Shown: positions 8,401 through 14,405, numbered from the stretch's first letter. The stretch is DNA of 27,405 bases from CAZONU01 sp965370045 (GCA_965370045.1 CBDUSI010000061.1:1-27405); one strand, 5' to 3'. Numbers and translations are program-made. Notes: generated from the letters alone by a model not told the origin.

Positions 8401-8676
8401 GATCCGCTGGCCACGGCCCGCGGGGAGTTCGTCGGCGAGGTGACCAGCGCGGCGCTCTGCGGCGAGCACCAAGTGGGCCTGGCCTACGTACTTTCGCGCG
8501 CGGCACAGGAGGGCGCCCGACTGGCGGTCTACCCCCTGCCCCGCGGCAAGAAGGGCGCGCCCGACGAGAAGCCCCGGGACAAGACCGCCATCGGCGACAA
8601 GACCGTGCTGCCCGAGTACGCCGTCGTCCTGCCGCGCTTCCGCGACCCGGAGGACGAGCCGGCCGAAGGGAACTAG
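5479..8676 (+). CDS. Serine hydroxymethyltransferase-aminomethyltransferase (GlyA-GcvT) fusion protein
   Basis: A 1065-residue bifunctional enzyme. Residues 1-470 are a serine hydroxymethyltransferase (serine plus THF to glycine plus methylene-THF): IASES (35-39), YAEGYP (57-62), NVQPLSGAAAN (127-137), HLTHGSPVN (161-169), LADIAHTAGLVAAG (236-249) and the PLP lysine K267 in TTHKTLCGPR. An insertion of roughly 27 residues separates YAEGYP from KRFYKG. Residues 650-1065 are a complete GcvT: RQTPLYAEHL, VPFAGWQMPVWY, AGVFDVSHMG, IDDVLVY with candidate catalytic Asp745/746, TGYTGEPMGFELY, and GARDSLRTEAGLPLYGHEL. The stretch 485-645 joins them and looks like a degenerate GcvT (see findings). No glycine-cleavage H, P or L gene is in the window, so the T half may work with subunits encoded elsewhere. 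The GTG start follows AGGAGG with an eight-base spacer. Confidence 0.92.
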   Translation: MPRKLISQDLGAADPLLAGFLADEDRRQAEKLVMIASESITPPAVRQAADSSLISLYAEGYPHPRMSKSPEGHLADADWWLAHYRRYSGKRFYKGVEFADFAESLAIRRTAQAFAPPGIDPEEVYVNVQPLSGAAANNAVYEAFLEPGDKVMGMELAGGGHLTHGSPVNRSGKRYQVVSYRMDPASGRLDYKALAAMAAAERPKLLIAGFSAYPWSVDWRRLREVADAAGPDCILLADIAHTAGLVAAGCYPNPVGIVDVTSFTTHKTLCGPRAAVLIATDPEKACALDTAVFPGEQGGPHVNAIAAVAVAMRTARTEAFQHLMSQVVENAAALAAGLESRGLKLAYGGTDTHMLLVDLKGLAEKGRETLSGEIASRILDLAGIVSNKNTIIGDENAYHPSGLRLGTTWLTQRGLGPQDMEAIAGVVADVLQGISPFHYVGTKNPIGRGKLERELLTAARARVKKLVKKCAPYPAAEPAPAPRGEYIELVGERAQLMLQEAGTANVMEVAPGQSAVTQFIGPEGVPLAVAVAAHVGSDRWLLAAGGELGDLYDYLRDLSDGYVFFDHEQDIYSKIAGPVRIQRAGSGALKGLPKAAAAALRDAAKNSPLVREAQVAPEKPYFAGVRRAREKAGAPPKRVKYVPPTHEPPLRQTPLYAEHLKIKGARIVPFAGWQMPVWYTSIGEEHRAVRERAGVFDVSHMGVFDVRGPGACRFLDLVTTNYVPRIEPGTAAYSYLLAPDGLAIDDVLVYCLGREHYMLIVNAVNAEKDFAWLQALSADPGRWALDDLEPWPRLDADAEVRDLRAESSGDDRRVDLALQGPRSLDVLVKLADNANDGRKLRNLRRNELVPVSLAGRPAHVARTGYTGEPMGFELYLHPDWAPGLWNAVLGEGVTPCGLGARDSLRTEAGLPLYGHELAGKLGISPAGAGYGAFVKLHKPFFAGRTSYLAREEARKSQIIRFRLVESGARMIHPGDPLATARGEFVGEVTSAALCGEHQVGLAYVLSRAAQEGARLAVYPLPRGKKGAPDEKPRDKTAIGDKTVLPEYAVVLPRFRDPEDEPAEGN

Positions 8677-8684
8677 CAACGCGT

Positions 8685-9902
8685 ATGTCGCCGACCGCCG
8701 AGAGGGACCTGGTCCGCGAACTGGCCCGTCAAGTTGCGGAGTTCGCGGGCAGCTCCGAAATGAAAGCTGTCCGCAAGCGCTGGCGCGACGTCAACGCCCT
8801 GCGCCGGCCGGACCGCGCGCCGGTCTGGTGCCGGCCGGTGGGCGCCTGGCGGGAGATCCTTCCCGAAGAATCGCTCAGCTGCCAGGACCCCGCGCTGCGT
8901 GACGTCGAGCGCGAGTTCCGGAAGATTCTCCACAAGAAGAACATCGGCGACGATACCCCGGTCGAGCCCTGCTTCGAGGTCGACGCCGTTCTTGACGTTG
9001 AACCGGCCAACACCTGGGGCCTGGAAGTCGGCCACCACCGCGCGAGCTCGACCGGCGGGGCCTGGGGTTACGATCCCCCACTGAAGACCGAGGCCGACTT
9101 CGAGAAGCTGCGCCTCCCACGCTTCACCTATAACCAGGCCAGGACCGGGGAAAAGCTGGCGCGCGCCGGCGAACTGCTCGGCGATATCCTGCCGGTGAAG
9201 CTGGTCTGCGGCGCGCCGCTGGGCGCCACGCTGGGCACCGACGCGGCCGAACTCCGCGGGCTCGAGCAGATGATGATGGACATGATCGCCGAACCCCGGC
9301 TGGCCCACCGCCTGATGGCCCACCTGCGCGACGCGACGCTGGCCTTTATGAACGTCGCCGAGTCGGCGGGACTGGTCGTCCCCAATAACACCGGACCGAT
9401 GACCGCCAGCGACCCGCTGGGCCCCGAGCCGGCCGATGGGCGCTGCACTTTTGCCAACTGCTGGTGCATGGCCAACAGCCAGGAGTTCGACCAGGTCTCG
9501 CCGGCCATGTGGGAGGAGTTCTGCCTGGCCTACCAGCAGCCCATCCTCGAACGCCACGGCCTGGTGGCCTACGGTTGCTGCGAGAACCTGACCCACAAGA
9601 TCGACGGGGTGCTCTCGATCCCCAACCTGCGCATATTCGTATGCAGCGCCTGGACGGACCTGGACATTGTCCTCGAAAAGGTCAGCGCCGATTACTGCAT
9701 CATGTGGCGGCAGAAGGCCAGCGAGGTGGTCTTCGCCGACGACCTGGCCGGAATCAAGCAGGACCTCGAAGAGGGCGCACGCAAGCTTCGGGGCCGCCCC
9801 TATCAGATAGTGCTGCGAGAACTGGAGACGCTTTCCGGCCACCCGGACCGCCTGCACGCCTGGACCGAGCTGGCCAGGGAAGCCGCGGCCAAGTACGCTT
9901 AG
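8685..9902 (+). CDS. Uroporphyrinogen-decarboxylase-fold (MtaA/CmuA-like) protein
   Basis: A 405-residue soluble protein that reads as a divergent member of the URO-D superfamily, which includes true HemE and cobalamin- or methyltransferase-type enzymes. It lacks the N-terminal motifs of HemE, so heme synthesis is unlikely. Recognisable parts are VKLVCGAPLGATLG (171-184), a helix ending MMMDMIAEPRLAHRLM (196-211), FDQVSPAMWEEFCLAYQQPI (268-287), YGCCENL (296-302) and IPNLRIF. The adjacent cysteines C298-C299 could be metal ligands. The ATG is eight bases after the stop of the SHMT-GcvT gene, so it is very probably co-transcribed; this suggests, without proving, a role in methyl-group or corrinoid chemistry. 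No clear ribosome-binding site precedes it. Confidence 0.75.
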   Translation: MSPTAERDLVRELARQVAEFAGSSEMKAVRKRWRDVNALRRPDRAPVWCRPVGAWREILPEESLSCQDPALRDVEREFRKILHKKNIGDDTPVEPCFEVDAVLDVEPANTWGLEVGHHRASSTGGAWGYDPPLKTEADFEKLRLPRFTYNQARTGEKLARAGELLGDILPVKLVCGAPLGATLGTDAAELRGLEQMMMDMIAEPRLAHRLMAHLRDATLAFMNVAESAGLVVPNNTGPMTASDPLGPEPADGRCTFANCWCMANSQEFDQVSPAMWEEFCLAYQQPILERHGLVAYGCCENLTHKIDGVLSIPNLRIFVCSAWTDLDIVLEKVSADYCIMWRQKASEVVFADDLAGIKQDLEEGARKLRGRPYQIVLRELETLSGHPDRLHAWTELAREAAAKYA

Positions 9903-9957
9903 GCGAGAAGGAGCCGGCCTCTGATTCGGAGGCGCGCCACCGCTTCCCGTTCCGCGC

Positions 9958-10004
9958 GACCACTTCCCAGCCCCCTGGTTGGTCAGTTCCACTGATTTTT
10001 CTTT
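9958..10004 (+). terminator. Possible weak terminator of the serine/C1 operon
   Basis: An outer stem GACCA/TGGTC and an inner stem CCAG/CTGG with a CCCC loop (9958-9984) are separated by an asymmetric bulge. A T-rich run (TTTTTCTTT) follows about ten bases later. The distance between stem and T-run is longer than usual, so this is tentative. Confidence 0.3.
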
Positions 10005-10095
10005 CCGCATCCGGTTCGGGCGCGGTGGCTTGCGAAAAGAAAATTTCCCGATCATGGGAAGAATTTCTATTACTTATGAGGGGGTGCTTTTTCTA

Positions 10096-10114
10096 ACCGC
10101 CAAGACGCCAAGAA
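10096..10114. repeat. GCCAAGA direct-repeat element
   Basis: The motif GCCAAGA occurs twice in close succession (ACCGCCAAGACGCCAAGAA). Sequences of this kind recur between genes in many environmental bacterial genomes. Function unknown. Confidence 0.5.
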
Positions 10115-10122
10115 GAAGGAGG

Positions 10123-10167
10123 AGTGTTCAGTGTGCGGATTTCAGTGTTCAGTGGCCTGAAAACTGA
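10123..10167. repeat. Direct repeat and long hairpin (AGTGTTCAGTG element)
   Basis: AGTGTTCAGTG occurs at 10123-10133 and again at 10144-10154. The second copy is also one arm of an inverted repeat: TCAGTGTTCAG (10142-10152) pairs with CTGAAAACTGA (10157-10167) with one mismatch and a four-base loop. Further GAAAAC-rich units follow at about 10172-10187. Confidence 0.6.
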
Positions 10168-10237
10168 CAACCGAAAACGGAAAACTGGCTTAGTCTTGGT
10201 GGCTCCGTGTGAGAAGGGAGCCCCGAAAAAAACGCGC

Positions 10238-10284
10238 AAGCGTCGTAAGTCCTTAGCGTTCGGGGGCGCAGGTCATGACAAAAC
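10238..10284 (+). repeat. 47-base direct repeat, copy 1
   Basis: Begins AAGCGTCGTAAGTCC and ends GGTCATGACAAAAC. It is identical over 47 bases to the copy at 10438-10484. It contains the eight-base palindrome GTCATGAC (10272-10279). A run of seven A's lies just upstream. It overlaps no recognised gene. Confidence 0.85.
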
Positions 10285-10382
10285 CGACCGCAACCGCAGC
10301 AGGTGGGTTCAACCAGATGCAGTGACGCAGATTGGAGAATAGGGCGCGGGTCTCGACGCTCGGTCAGGCGGGAGACGCTTGC

Positions 10383-10410
10383 CGCGGAAAGCTATCGGCG
10401 CTTATCCGCG
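10383..10410. repeat. Inverted repeat with CGCGGA/TCCGCG arms
   Basis: CGCGGA (10383-10388) and TCCGCG (10405-10410) are perfect six-base complements around a 16-base loop. The segment continues into CGTCTATCTGCGGTT, a motif type often seen in intergenic repeats of environmental bacteria. Confidence 0.45.
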
Positions 10411-10437
10411 TCTATCTGCGGTTCCAAAGTTTTTTCA

Positions 10438-10484
10438 AAGCGTCGTAAGTCCTTAGCGTTCGGGGGCGCAGGTCATGACAAAAC
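10438..10484 (+). repeat. 47-base direct repeat, copy 2
   Basis: Identical over its whole length to copy 1 and displaced from it by exactly 200 bases. The flanking sequences differ immediately on both sides. A run of six T's lies just upstream. Confidence 0.85.
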
Positions 10485-10502
10485 GAGAGATTCCGAACCA
10501 CA

Positions 10503-10538
10503 GCGGACGCAGAGGACGCAGAGGACACAGAGGACACA
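10503..10538. repeat. Tandem 9-base repeat, four units
   Basis: Four head-to-tail units with consensus GAGGACRCA: GCGGACGCA, GAGGACGCA, GAGGACACA, GAGGACACA, followed by a partial unit. It is not part of a recognised coding region and could be a slippage-prone site. Confidence 0.7.
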
Positions 10539-10725
10539 GAGGGGAAGAGACGGTTGCCACTCGGAGCGGCGCCTTCAAGCGCCCGACGAGAGGCAATTCA
10601 CTTGCCAGAACCACGCCAGGAGGGCGGAACCCCGACGGTTTGACAGGAGGTCAAAAGACATCGTTTGGTGGGGCAACGCAGAACGGAAGACATGGGACCG
10701 GAGGACCCGGAAGAAAACGGCGAGG

Positions 10726-10768
10726 CGTCGTAAGTCCTTACCGTTCGGGAGCGCAGGTCATGCCAAAC
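10726..10768 (+). repeat. 47-base direct repeat, diverged copy 3
   Basis: Shares CGTCGTAAGTCCTTA and GCGCAGGTCATG with copies 1 and 2 but has several substitutions, one of which breaks the GTCATGAC palindrome. It ends seven bases before the stop codon (10775-10777) of the minus-strand URO-D gene. Confidence 0.75.
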
Positions 10769-10774
10769 GGCCGG

Positions 10775-11911
10775 CTAGAGCGCCTCGACCATCTCGACCA
10801 TCTTCTCGTAGTTGCGCAGGGTCAGCTCCGGGAGCTCCCGGCCGTAGGGAGAGGCGCTGGGCATCAGCACGAACCCGCGGCCCTCGCCCGCGGTGCCCTC
10901 GCGGAGCGCGGTCGCGACTTTCTTGGCGAAGTCCTCGGTGGGCAGCGTCTCGATGTCGGAGACCTCGATGTTGCCGAAGAGCACCATCTGCTTTCCGTAC
11001 TTCTCGCGGACGTAGGCCAGGGTCACGTCGCCCTGCCCTGGCGGCTCAATGGGGTCGAGGCCCGTGCAGCCGGTGGCGGCGATGTGGTCGAGGACGTCTT
11101 TCAGGCGTCCGTGGGAGTGAATCCGCGCGAAGCCCCCGTGGCGCTGCACGGCCTCGATCAGCGGGGTGTCGTAACGGGTGACGTACTCGGCGAACAGATG
11201 CGGCGGCAGGTAGGGCGGCGAGGCGTACTCCGGGCCCACGATGCGCCAGAGCCGGCCGGGCAGCGCGGCGCTTATGGTCTCGAACTGGGGAAGCATCAGC
11301 TGCGAGACCTTCTCCAGCGCGCGGTGCATGAGGTCCGGCCTGGTCAGCGCGATCACCGTGAACTCGCCCATCTCGAAGAGCGGCGCGATCCGGCACAACG
11401 GGTCGCCCCTATCGATGAGCACGATGCCGTCATCACCCACGGCCTTCTCGGCGTCGAGCACCGGCTTGACGTCGGGCTCGCCGCTCGGCTCCGCCTGGGG
11501 CAACTCCAGCCAGGCCAGGAAGTCGTCCTCGTCCTTGAGGAAGTGCTCCAGGGTCCAGACCGTGTCTACGTCCGGATCGCGTCGGGTCCGCTGGGTGAGC
11601 TCGCGCTTCCCGGCGCGGATCGTAGTACGGGTGAAGCGACGGCCGGCCTCGTCGAGCCAGGTTTCGGTGGTCGTCAGTTCGGCCATCGGGTCGGGGTCGG
11701 CGCCGGTGAAGCGCACGCCGCGGCGGGGAATCAGGTCGGTCTTCTCGCGGGTGAGCGCCAGCAGCGGCTTCCAGGAAGGATGCGAATAGATGTTGAATGG
11801 ATCGGTGTCCGCCGGATCCTGATCCAGGCCGTTGAGCTCGTAGAAGCACACCGGCGGGCGGTCCACCGGCTCGCCCCGCAGCGTGGCCATCAGCCTCTCG
11901 CGCCGTTTCAT
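10775..11911 (-). CDS. Uroporphyrinogen decarboxylase family (methyltransferase-like) protein
   Basis: A 378-residue URO-D superfamily protein, more typical than the one at 8685. It opens with MKRRERLMATLRGEPVDRPP, the usual N-terminus of MtaA/CmuA-like members. The C-terminal half has RIHSHGRLKDVLDHIAATG (264-281), GLDPIEPPGQGD and MVLFGNIEV, which match the family's metal-site and barrel-end segments. The usual H-x-C zinc motif of MtaA-type methyltransferases is here H265-S-H267, so either the ligand set differs or the enzyme is not a thiol methyltransferase. The substrate is unknown. GGGAG lies about six bases before the ATG and a good promoter sits directly upstream, so it is probably transcribed alone. 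Confidence 0.85.
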   Translation of the reverse strand: MKRRERLMATLRGEPVDRPPVCFYELNGLDQDPADTDPFNIYSHPSWKPLLALTREKTDLIPRRGVRFTGADPDPMAELTTTETWLDEAGRRFTRTTIRAGKRELTQRTRRDPDVDTVWTLEHFLKDEDDFLAWLELPQAEPSGEPDVKPVLDAEKAVGDDGIVLIDRGDPLCRIAPLFEMGEFTVIALTRPDLMHRALEKVSQLMLPQFETISAALPGRLWRIVGPEYASPPYLPPHLFAEYVTRYDTPLIEAVQRHGGFARIHSHGRLKDVLDHIAATGCTGLDPIEPPGQGDVTLAYVREKYGKQMVLFGNIEVSDIETLPTEDFAKKVATALREGTAGEGRGFVLMPSASPYGRELPELTLRNYEKMVEMVEAL

Positions 11912-11932
11912 GTCGGGCTCCCTTCTGTCCGC

Positions 11933-11960
11933 AGTATAGCGACCCCGGCGGCCGCCTCAA
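11933..11960 (-). promoter_or_regulatory. Promoter of the minus-strand URO-D gene
   Basis: On the minus strand, TTGAGG (11955-11960) is followed by a 16-base spacer and TATACT (11933-11938), five of six -10 positions. It predicts a very short leader of roughly 15 bases before the ATG at 11911. A small inverted repeat GGTCG/CGACC (11961-11974) abuts the -35 box. Confidence 0.55.
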
Positions 11961-12031
11961 GGTCGGCGGCGACCGGGCCGATATATTCAGATGGGAAGAG
12001 TTCTATTCTCAAGCGTTGCAGGGAGGAAGCG

Positions 12032-12391
12032 GTGCACATAGTCCGAGACGCAGACGGGAAGTTCGCCTCTATTGAACTCACTCGGGACGAGATGCGCGAG
12101 TTGCTGGCCTTCGAGGCCACCTGCGCGTGCGTGATTCCCAAGACCCGGCGGGCGTTTCTGGAAGCCACCATGCGCAACTACCGGATTCCCATCGAGAACA
12201 TGCTGCCGCTCATCGAAAAGAAGGTCATCTCCCGCGAGGACGTCTGGCGCTTGCAGGTCTTGAAGCGCACCGCCGCGGGAAGCGAGAGCGCGCTGGCGGC
12301 CATCGGCCGGCTTCGGCGGTTGGAGGCCGAGCTGGGCCGCGACGTCCTGCGCCTGTACGTCGACCGCCGCAAGATAGCACCGGGGATATAG
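12032..12391 (+). CDS. Hypothetical protein, 119 residues, paired with STAS-domain gene
   Basis: I do not recognise this family. The GTG start at 12032 is favoured by GGGAGG seven bases upstream; the open frame extends much further left but that part runs antisense to the URO-D gene. The protein is small, charged and probably soluble and helical: a short beta-like start (HIVRDADGKFASIEL), then three or more amphipathic helices rich in Arg, Glu and Leu. There is no signal peptide or TM segment. It ends 11 bases before the start of the STAS gene, whose GAGGAG ribosome-binding site begins at the stop codon, so the two form an operon. A partner or regulator role is inference. Confidence 0.6.
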   Translation: MHIVRDADGKFASIELTRDEMRELLAFEATCACVIPKTRRAFLEATMRNYRIPIENMLPLIEKKVISREDVWRLQVLKRTAAGSESALAAIGRLRRLEAELGRDVLRLYVDRRKIAPGI

Positions 12392-12402
12392 AGGAGAAGA
12401 GT

Positions 12403-12696
12403 TTGGCGAAGATCAGCATAAGGGGTGATACCCTGTCCGCCGCGGGCGAAATCGGCTACGACCAGGCCGGCGAGTTCGCCACGCTGTGCGACCGCTTCCT
12501 GCGCGAGCATGCGGCGACCCCAGCGATTATTGATCTGAGCGGCGCCAGTGAGCTGGTCAGTCCCTGCCTCACGGCGGTCTACGAGGACTCCCGGCTGCAC
12601 CACCCGGCCGACCTCAAGGTCATATTGCCCCAACGCCTGGCCAAGCTCTTCGAACCGGGCGAGATCGAGGGACTTTTCAAGTTAGAGATCGTCTGA
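12403..12696 (+). CDS. STAS-domain protein (anti-sigma-factor-antagonist-like)
   Basis: A 97-residue protein with the pattern of a single STAS domain: an N-terminal strand pair (KISIRGDTLSAAGEI), the IIDLSGA strand (42-48) followed by a helix, then LKVILPQ (71-77) and the final GLFKLEIV. In SpoIIAA-like proteins the loop after the strand reads DSSG, with a phosphorylated serine. Here it reads VSPC (52-55), so the conserved Asp is Val and the position of the phosphorylated serine appears to be Pro. The protein may be a non-phosphorylatable STAS scaffold. The TTG start at 12403 is chosen because GAGGAG lies just upstream (12391-12396) and no better start is in frame. It is convergent with msrA, 13 bases apart. 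Confidence 0.6.
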   Translation: MAKISIRGDTLSAAGEIGYDQAGEFATLCDRFLREHAATPAIIDLSGASELVSPCLTAVYEDSRLHHPADLKVILPQRLAKLFEPGEIEGLFKLEIV

Positions 12697-12709
12697 CCGT
12701 CCGCGTTGC

Positions 12710-13183
12710 CTAACTGATGTGGCAGGTGCCGCCGCCGCGCTTCTCGAAGTAGCGCTGGTGATGCTCCTCCGCGCGCCAGAACTCCCTCGCGGGCACGATC
12801 TGGGTGGCAATGGGGGCCTCGTGGGCGCCGGAGGCCTCCAATTCTTTTTTCGAGGCCAGCGCCGCGACCTTCTGCTCCTCGCTATGGCAAAAGATCGCTG
12901 ACCGGTACTGGGTGCCGACGTCCGGGTCCTGGCGATTGCGCGCGGTGGGATCGTGGCACTCCCAGAAGACTTTCAGCAGCGCCTCGTAGGAAACCGCCGC
13001 CGGGTCGAACGTCACCTCCACGGCCTCGGCGTGGCCGGTCCGGTCGGTGCAGACCTCTTCGTAAGTGGGGTCCTCGGTTGTCCCGCCGGTGTAGCCAGCC
13101 TGGGTCGCGCTCACGCCAGCCAGCTTGCGGAAGACCTCCTCGACGCCCCAGAAGCAGCCCGCTGCGAAGGTGGCCTTCTCCAC
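12710..13183 (-). CDS. msrA: Peptide-methionine (S)-S-oxide reductase
   Basis: A 157-residue cytoplasmic MsrA, which reduces methionine-S-sulfoxide in proteins. The catalytic motif GCFWGVEE places the active cysteine at residue 10. Other family landmarks are GYTGG, PTYEEVCTDRTGHAEAV, FWECHDPT, DVGTQYRSAIF and the C-terminal EEHHQRYFEKRGGGTCHIS, whose Cys154 may be a resolving residue. The GTG start lies one base after the TAG of the upstream six-hairpin gene, which indicates translational coupling; no separate promoter space exists. Longer in-frame starts further upstream would overlap that gene and add unrelated sequence. Confidence 0.93.
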   Translation of the reverse strand: MEKATFAAGCFWGVEEVFRKLAGVSATQAGYTGGTTEDPTYEEVCTDRTGHAEAVEVTFDPAAVSYEALLKVFWECHDPTARNRQDPDVGTQYRSAIFCHSEEQKVAALASKKELEASGAHEAPIATQIVPAREFWRAEEHHQRYFEKRGGGTCHIS

Positions 13184-13184
13184 C

Positions 13185-14405
13185 CTACGCCCCCGGGATA
13201 TGCCTGATCTTGGCGGCCCCCTCCTCGCCCAGCCCGTAGGCGCTGAAGCCGCTGCCGTGCCCCTTGCCCGAGAGGCGGAAGAGCAGCAGGGCCATGTAAC
13301 AGGTGTTGCGGGTGGGCACGTAGTCGGTGGCCTTCCCGCCGAAGATGCCGGCATCGCCCTCCTCGTCCTCGCCGCAGAAGCCGCCGTCGGCGTTGGGATC
13401 CCCGGTGCCCTTCACCTGGCGCGCGAAGCAGTTGGCCTCCAGGTTCTTATCGATCCAGGCGGAGTAGTCCTTCCCGGCGGCCCTGCCGATGTCGAAGAGG
13501 TTGGCGGCCTGCTGGCCGAAGGCGCAGTAGGGCCGCTCGTGGGGCTCGTTCTCGACGGTCCAGCCGGCGTAGCGGACCATGGCGTCCAGGTACTTCTTCT
13601 CGCCGGAGGCCAGGTAGGCGGCCAGGACCACCACGACGATGGCGTCGTCGTTGCGCAGGATGAACTTCTCGTCGCCCTCGCCCATGCCCTGGTGGTGGTT
13701 GAGCCTGGGATCGCCGGCCCGCTCGGGCTCCAGCTTGTAGTTGAAGCAGCCCTCCGGGCGCTGGGTGGCCAGCACCCGGTCGGCGGACTCGACCAGCAGC
13801 GGCAGGTAGCGGCGCTCGCCGGTTATCTTGTAGAGGTGCCAGAGCGGAATGGCCGCCGCCCAGGCCATGGTGTTGATCATCCCCGGGTCCGCCTTGTAGG
13901 AAATCTTCTCGGGGTGGAAGTTCACCTGGAGGGGAAAACCCAGCTTCTCGTCCCAGTTGCGCACCAGGAAGTCGCAGAAGGCCCGGCCGCGGCGCAGGTA
14001 CTCGCGGTCGCCGGTCACCTGGTGAAGCATCAGCAGTCCCGAGGCGGCCTGGGCACCGTCGAGCATCCCCGCCCAGTTGCAGGCCGGGGTCTGCTCGGCG
14101 ATGGCCCCGAAGGTCGCCGACCTGGTGGGGTCCATGGGCTGCAGGGCCATGATGAAGCGCGCGCCGCGCTCGGCCGACTGCCGGTACTTCTCGTCGCCGG
14201 TGATCTTGTAGGCCTCAGTGAGCGTGAAGAGCGCCCGGCCGTGGCTCCAGTTGATGCCCGGGATGTACTTCTTCTCGGGCATGAAGTAGTAATAGAGGAA
14301 GCAGTCCTGATCCCCGCTCCAGCTCTTGGCCGGCGTGATCTGCGAGTTGACGAACCAGTCGGCGGCTTTCAGGGCACGGTCGAGGCACTCCTGCTGGTCG
14401 ATCAT
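13185..14405 (-). CDS. Six-hairpin (alpha/alpha)6-barrel glycosidase-like protein
   Basis: A 406-residue protein with no signal peptide, so cytoplasmic. It has four copies of a helical-hairpin signature of the form [IV]-TG-[DE]-x-x-Y near residues 68, 130, 194 and 266, spaced by about 62-72 residues. This is the pattern of six-hairpin glycosidases and related epimerases or lyases. INWSHGRALF (51-60) resembles the start of unsaturated-uronyl hydrolases, but I cannot assign a GH family or catalytic acid with confidence. GGAGG lies five bases before the ATG at 14405, and a good promoter lies further upstream. It follows the GntR/LacI regulator on the same strand, and a divergent sulfatase is nearby, which suggests sulfated-glycan breakdown. 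Coupled msrA follows. Confidence 0.75.
   Translation of the reverse strand: MIDQQECLDRALKAADWFVNSQITPAKSWSGDQDCFLYYYFMPEKKYIPGINWSHGRALFTLTEAYKITGDEKYRQSAERGARFIMALQPMDPTRSATFGAIAEQTPACNWAGMLDGAQAASGLLMLHQVTGDREYLRRGRAFCDFLVRNWDEKLGFPLQVNFHPEKISYKADPGMINTMAWAAAIPLWHLYKITGERRYLPLLVESADRVLATQRPEGCFNYKLEPERAGDPRLNHHQGMGEGDEKFILRNDDAIVVVVLAAYLASGEKKYLDAMVRYAGWTVENEPHERPYCAFGQQAANLFDIGRAAGKDYSAWIDKNLEANCFARQVKGTGDPNADGGFCGEDEEGDAGIFGGKATDYVPTRNTCYMALLLFRLSGKGHGSGFSAYGLGEEGAAKIRHIPGA

Larger units (their letters stand above)
9903..10774. other. Repeat-rich non-coding interval between two convergent genes
   Basis: About 870 bases with no convincing gene. Open frames here have no family resemblance and run through repeats. 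From left to right it holds a weak terminator-like hairpin, a GCCAAGA direct repeat, an inverted repeat with 11-base arms, a stem GGCTCC/GGAGCC (10201-10222), a 47-base direct repeat in two identical copies 200 bases apart, a CGCGGA/TCCGCG stem, a 9-base tandem array and a diverged third copy of the 47-base repeat. The last copy ends about seven bases from the stop of the minus-strand URO-D gene. Several motifs are of the kinds found dispersed between genes in many uncultured bacteria. Confidence 0.7.

Noticed and set aside
5287..8679. Long minus-strand open frame (about 1130 codons)
   Set aside because: It lies opposite the clearly real SHMT-GcvT gene and shows no recognisable domain.
10238..10768. 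CRISPR-like spaced repeats
   Set aside because: Only three copies, unequal and long spacing (200 and about 288 bases), diverged third copy and no cas genes.
10475..12031. Open frame extending leftward from the 119-aa gene
   Set aside because: It runs through the repeats and antisense to the URO-D gene. The GTG at 12032 with GGGAGG in front is the better start.
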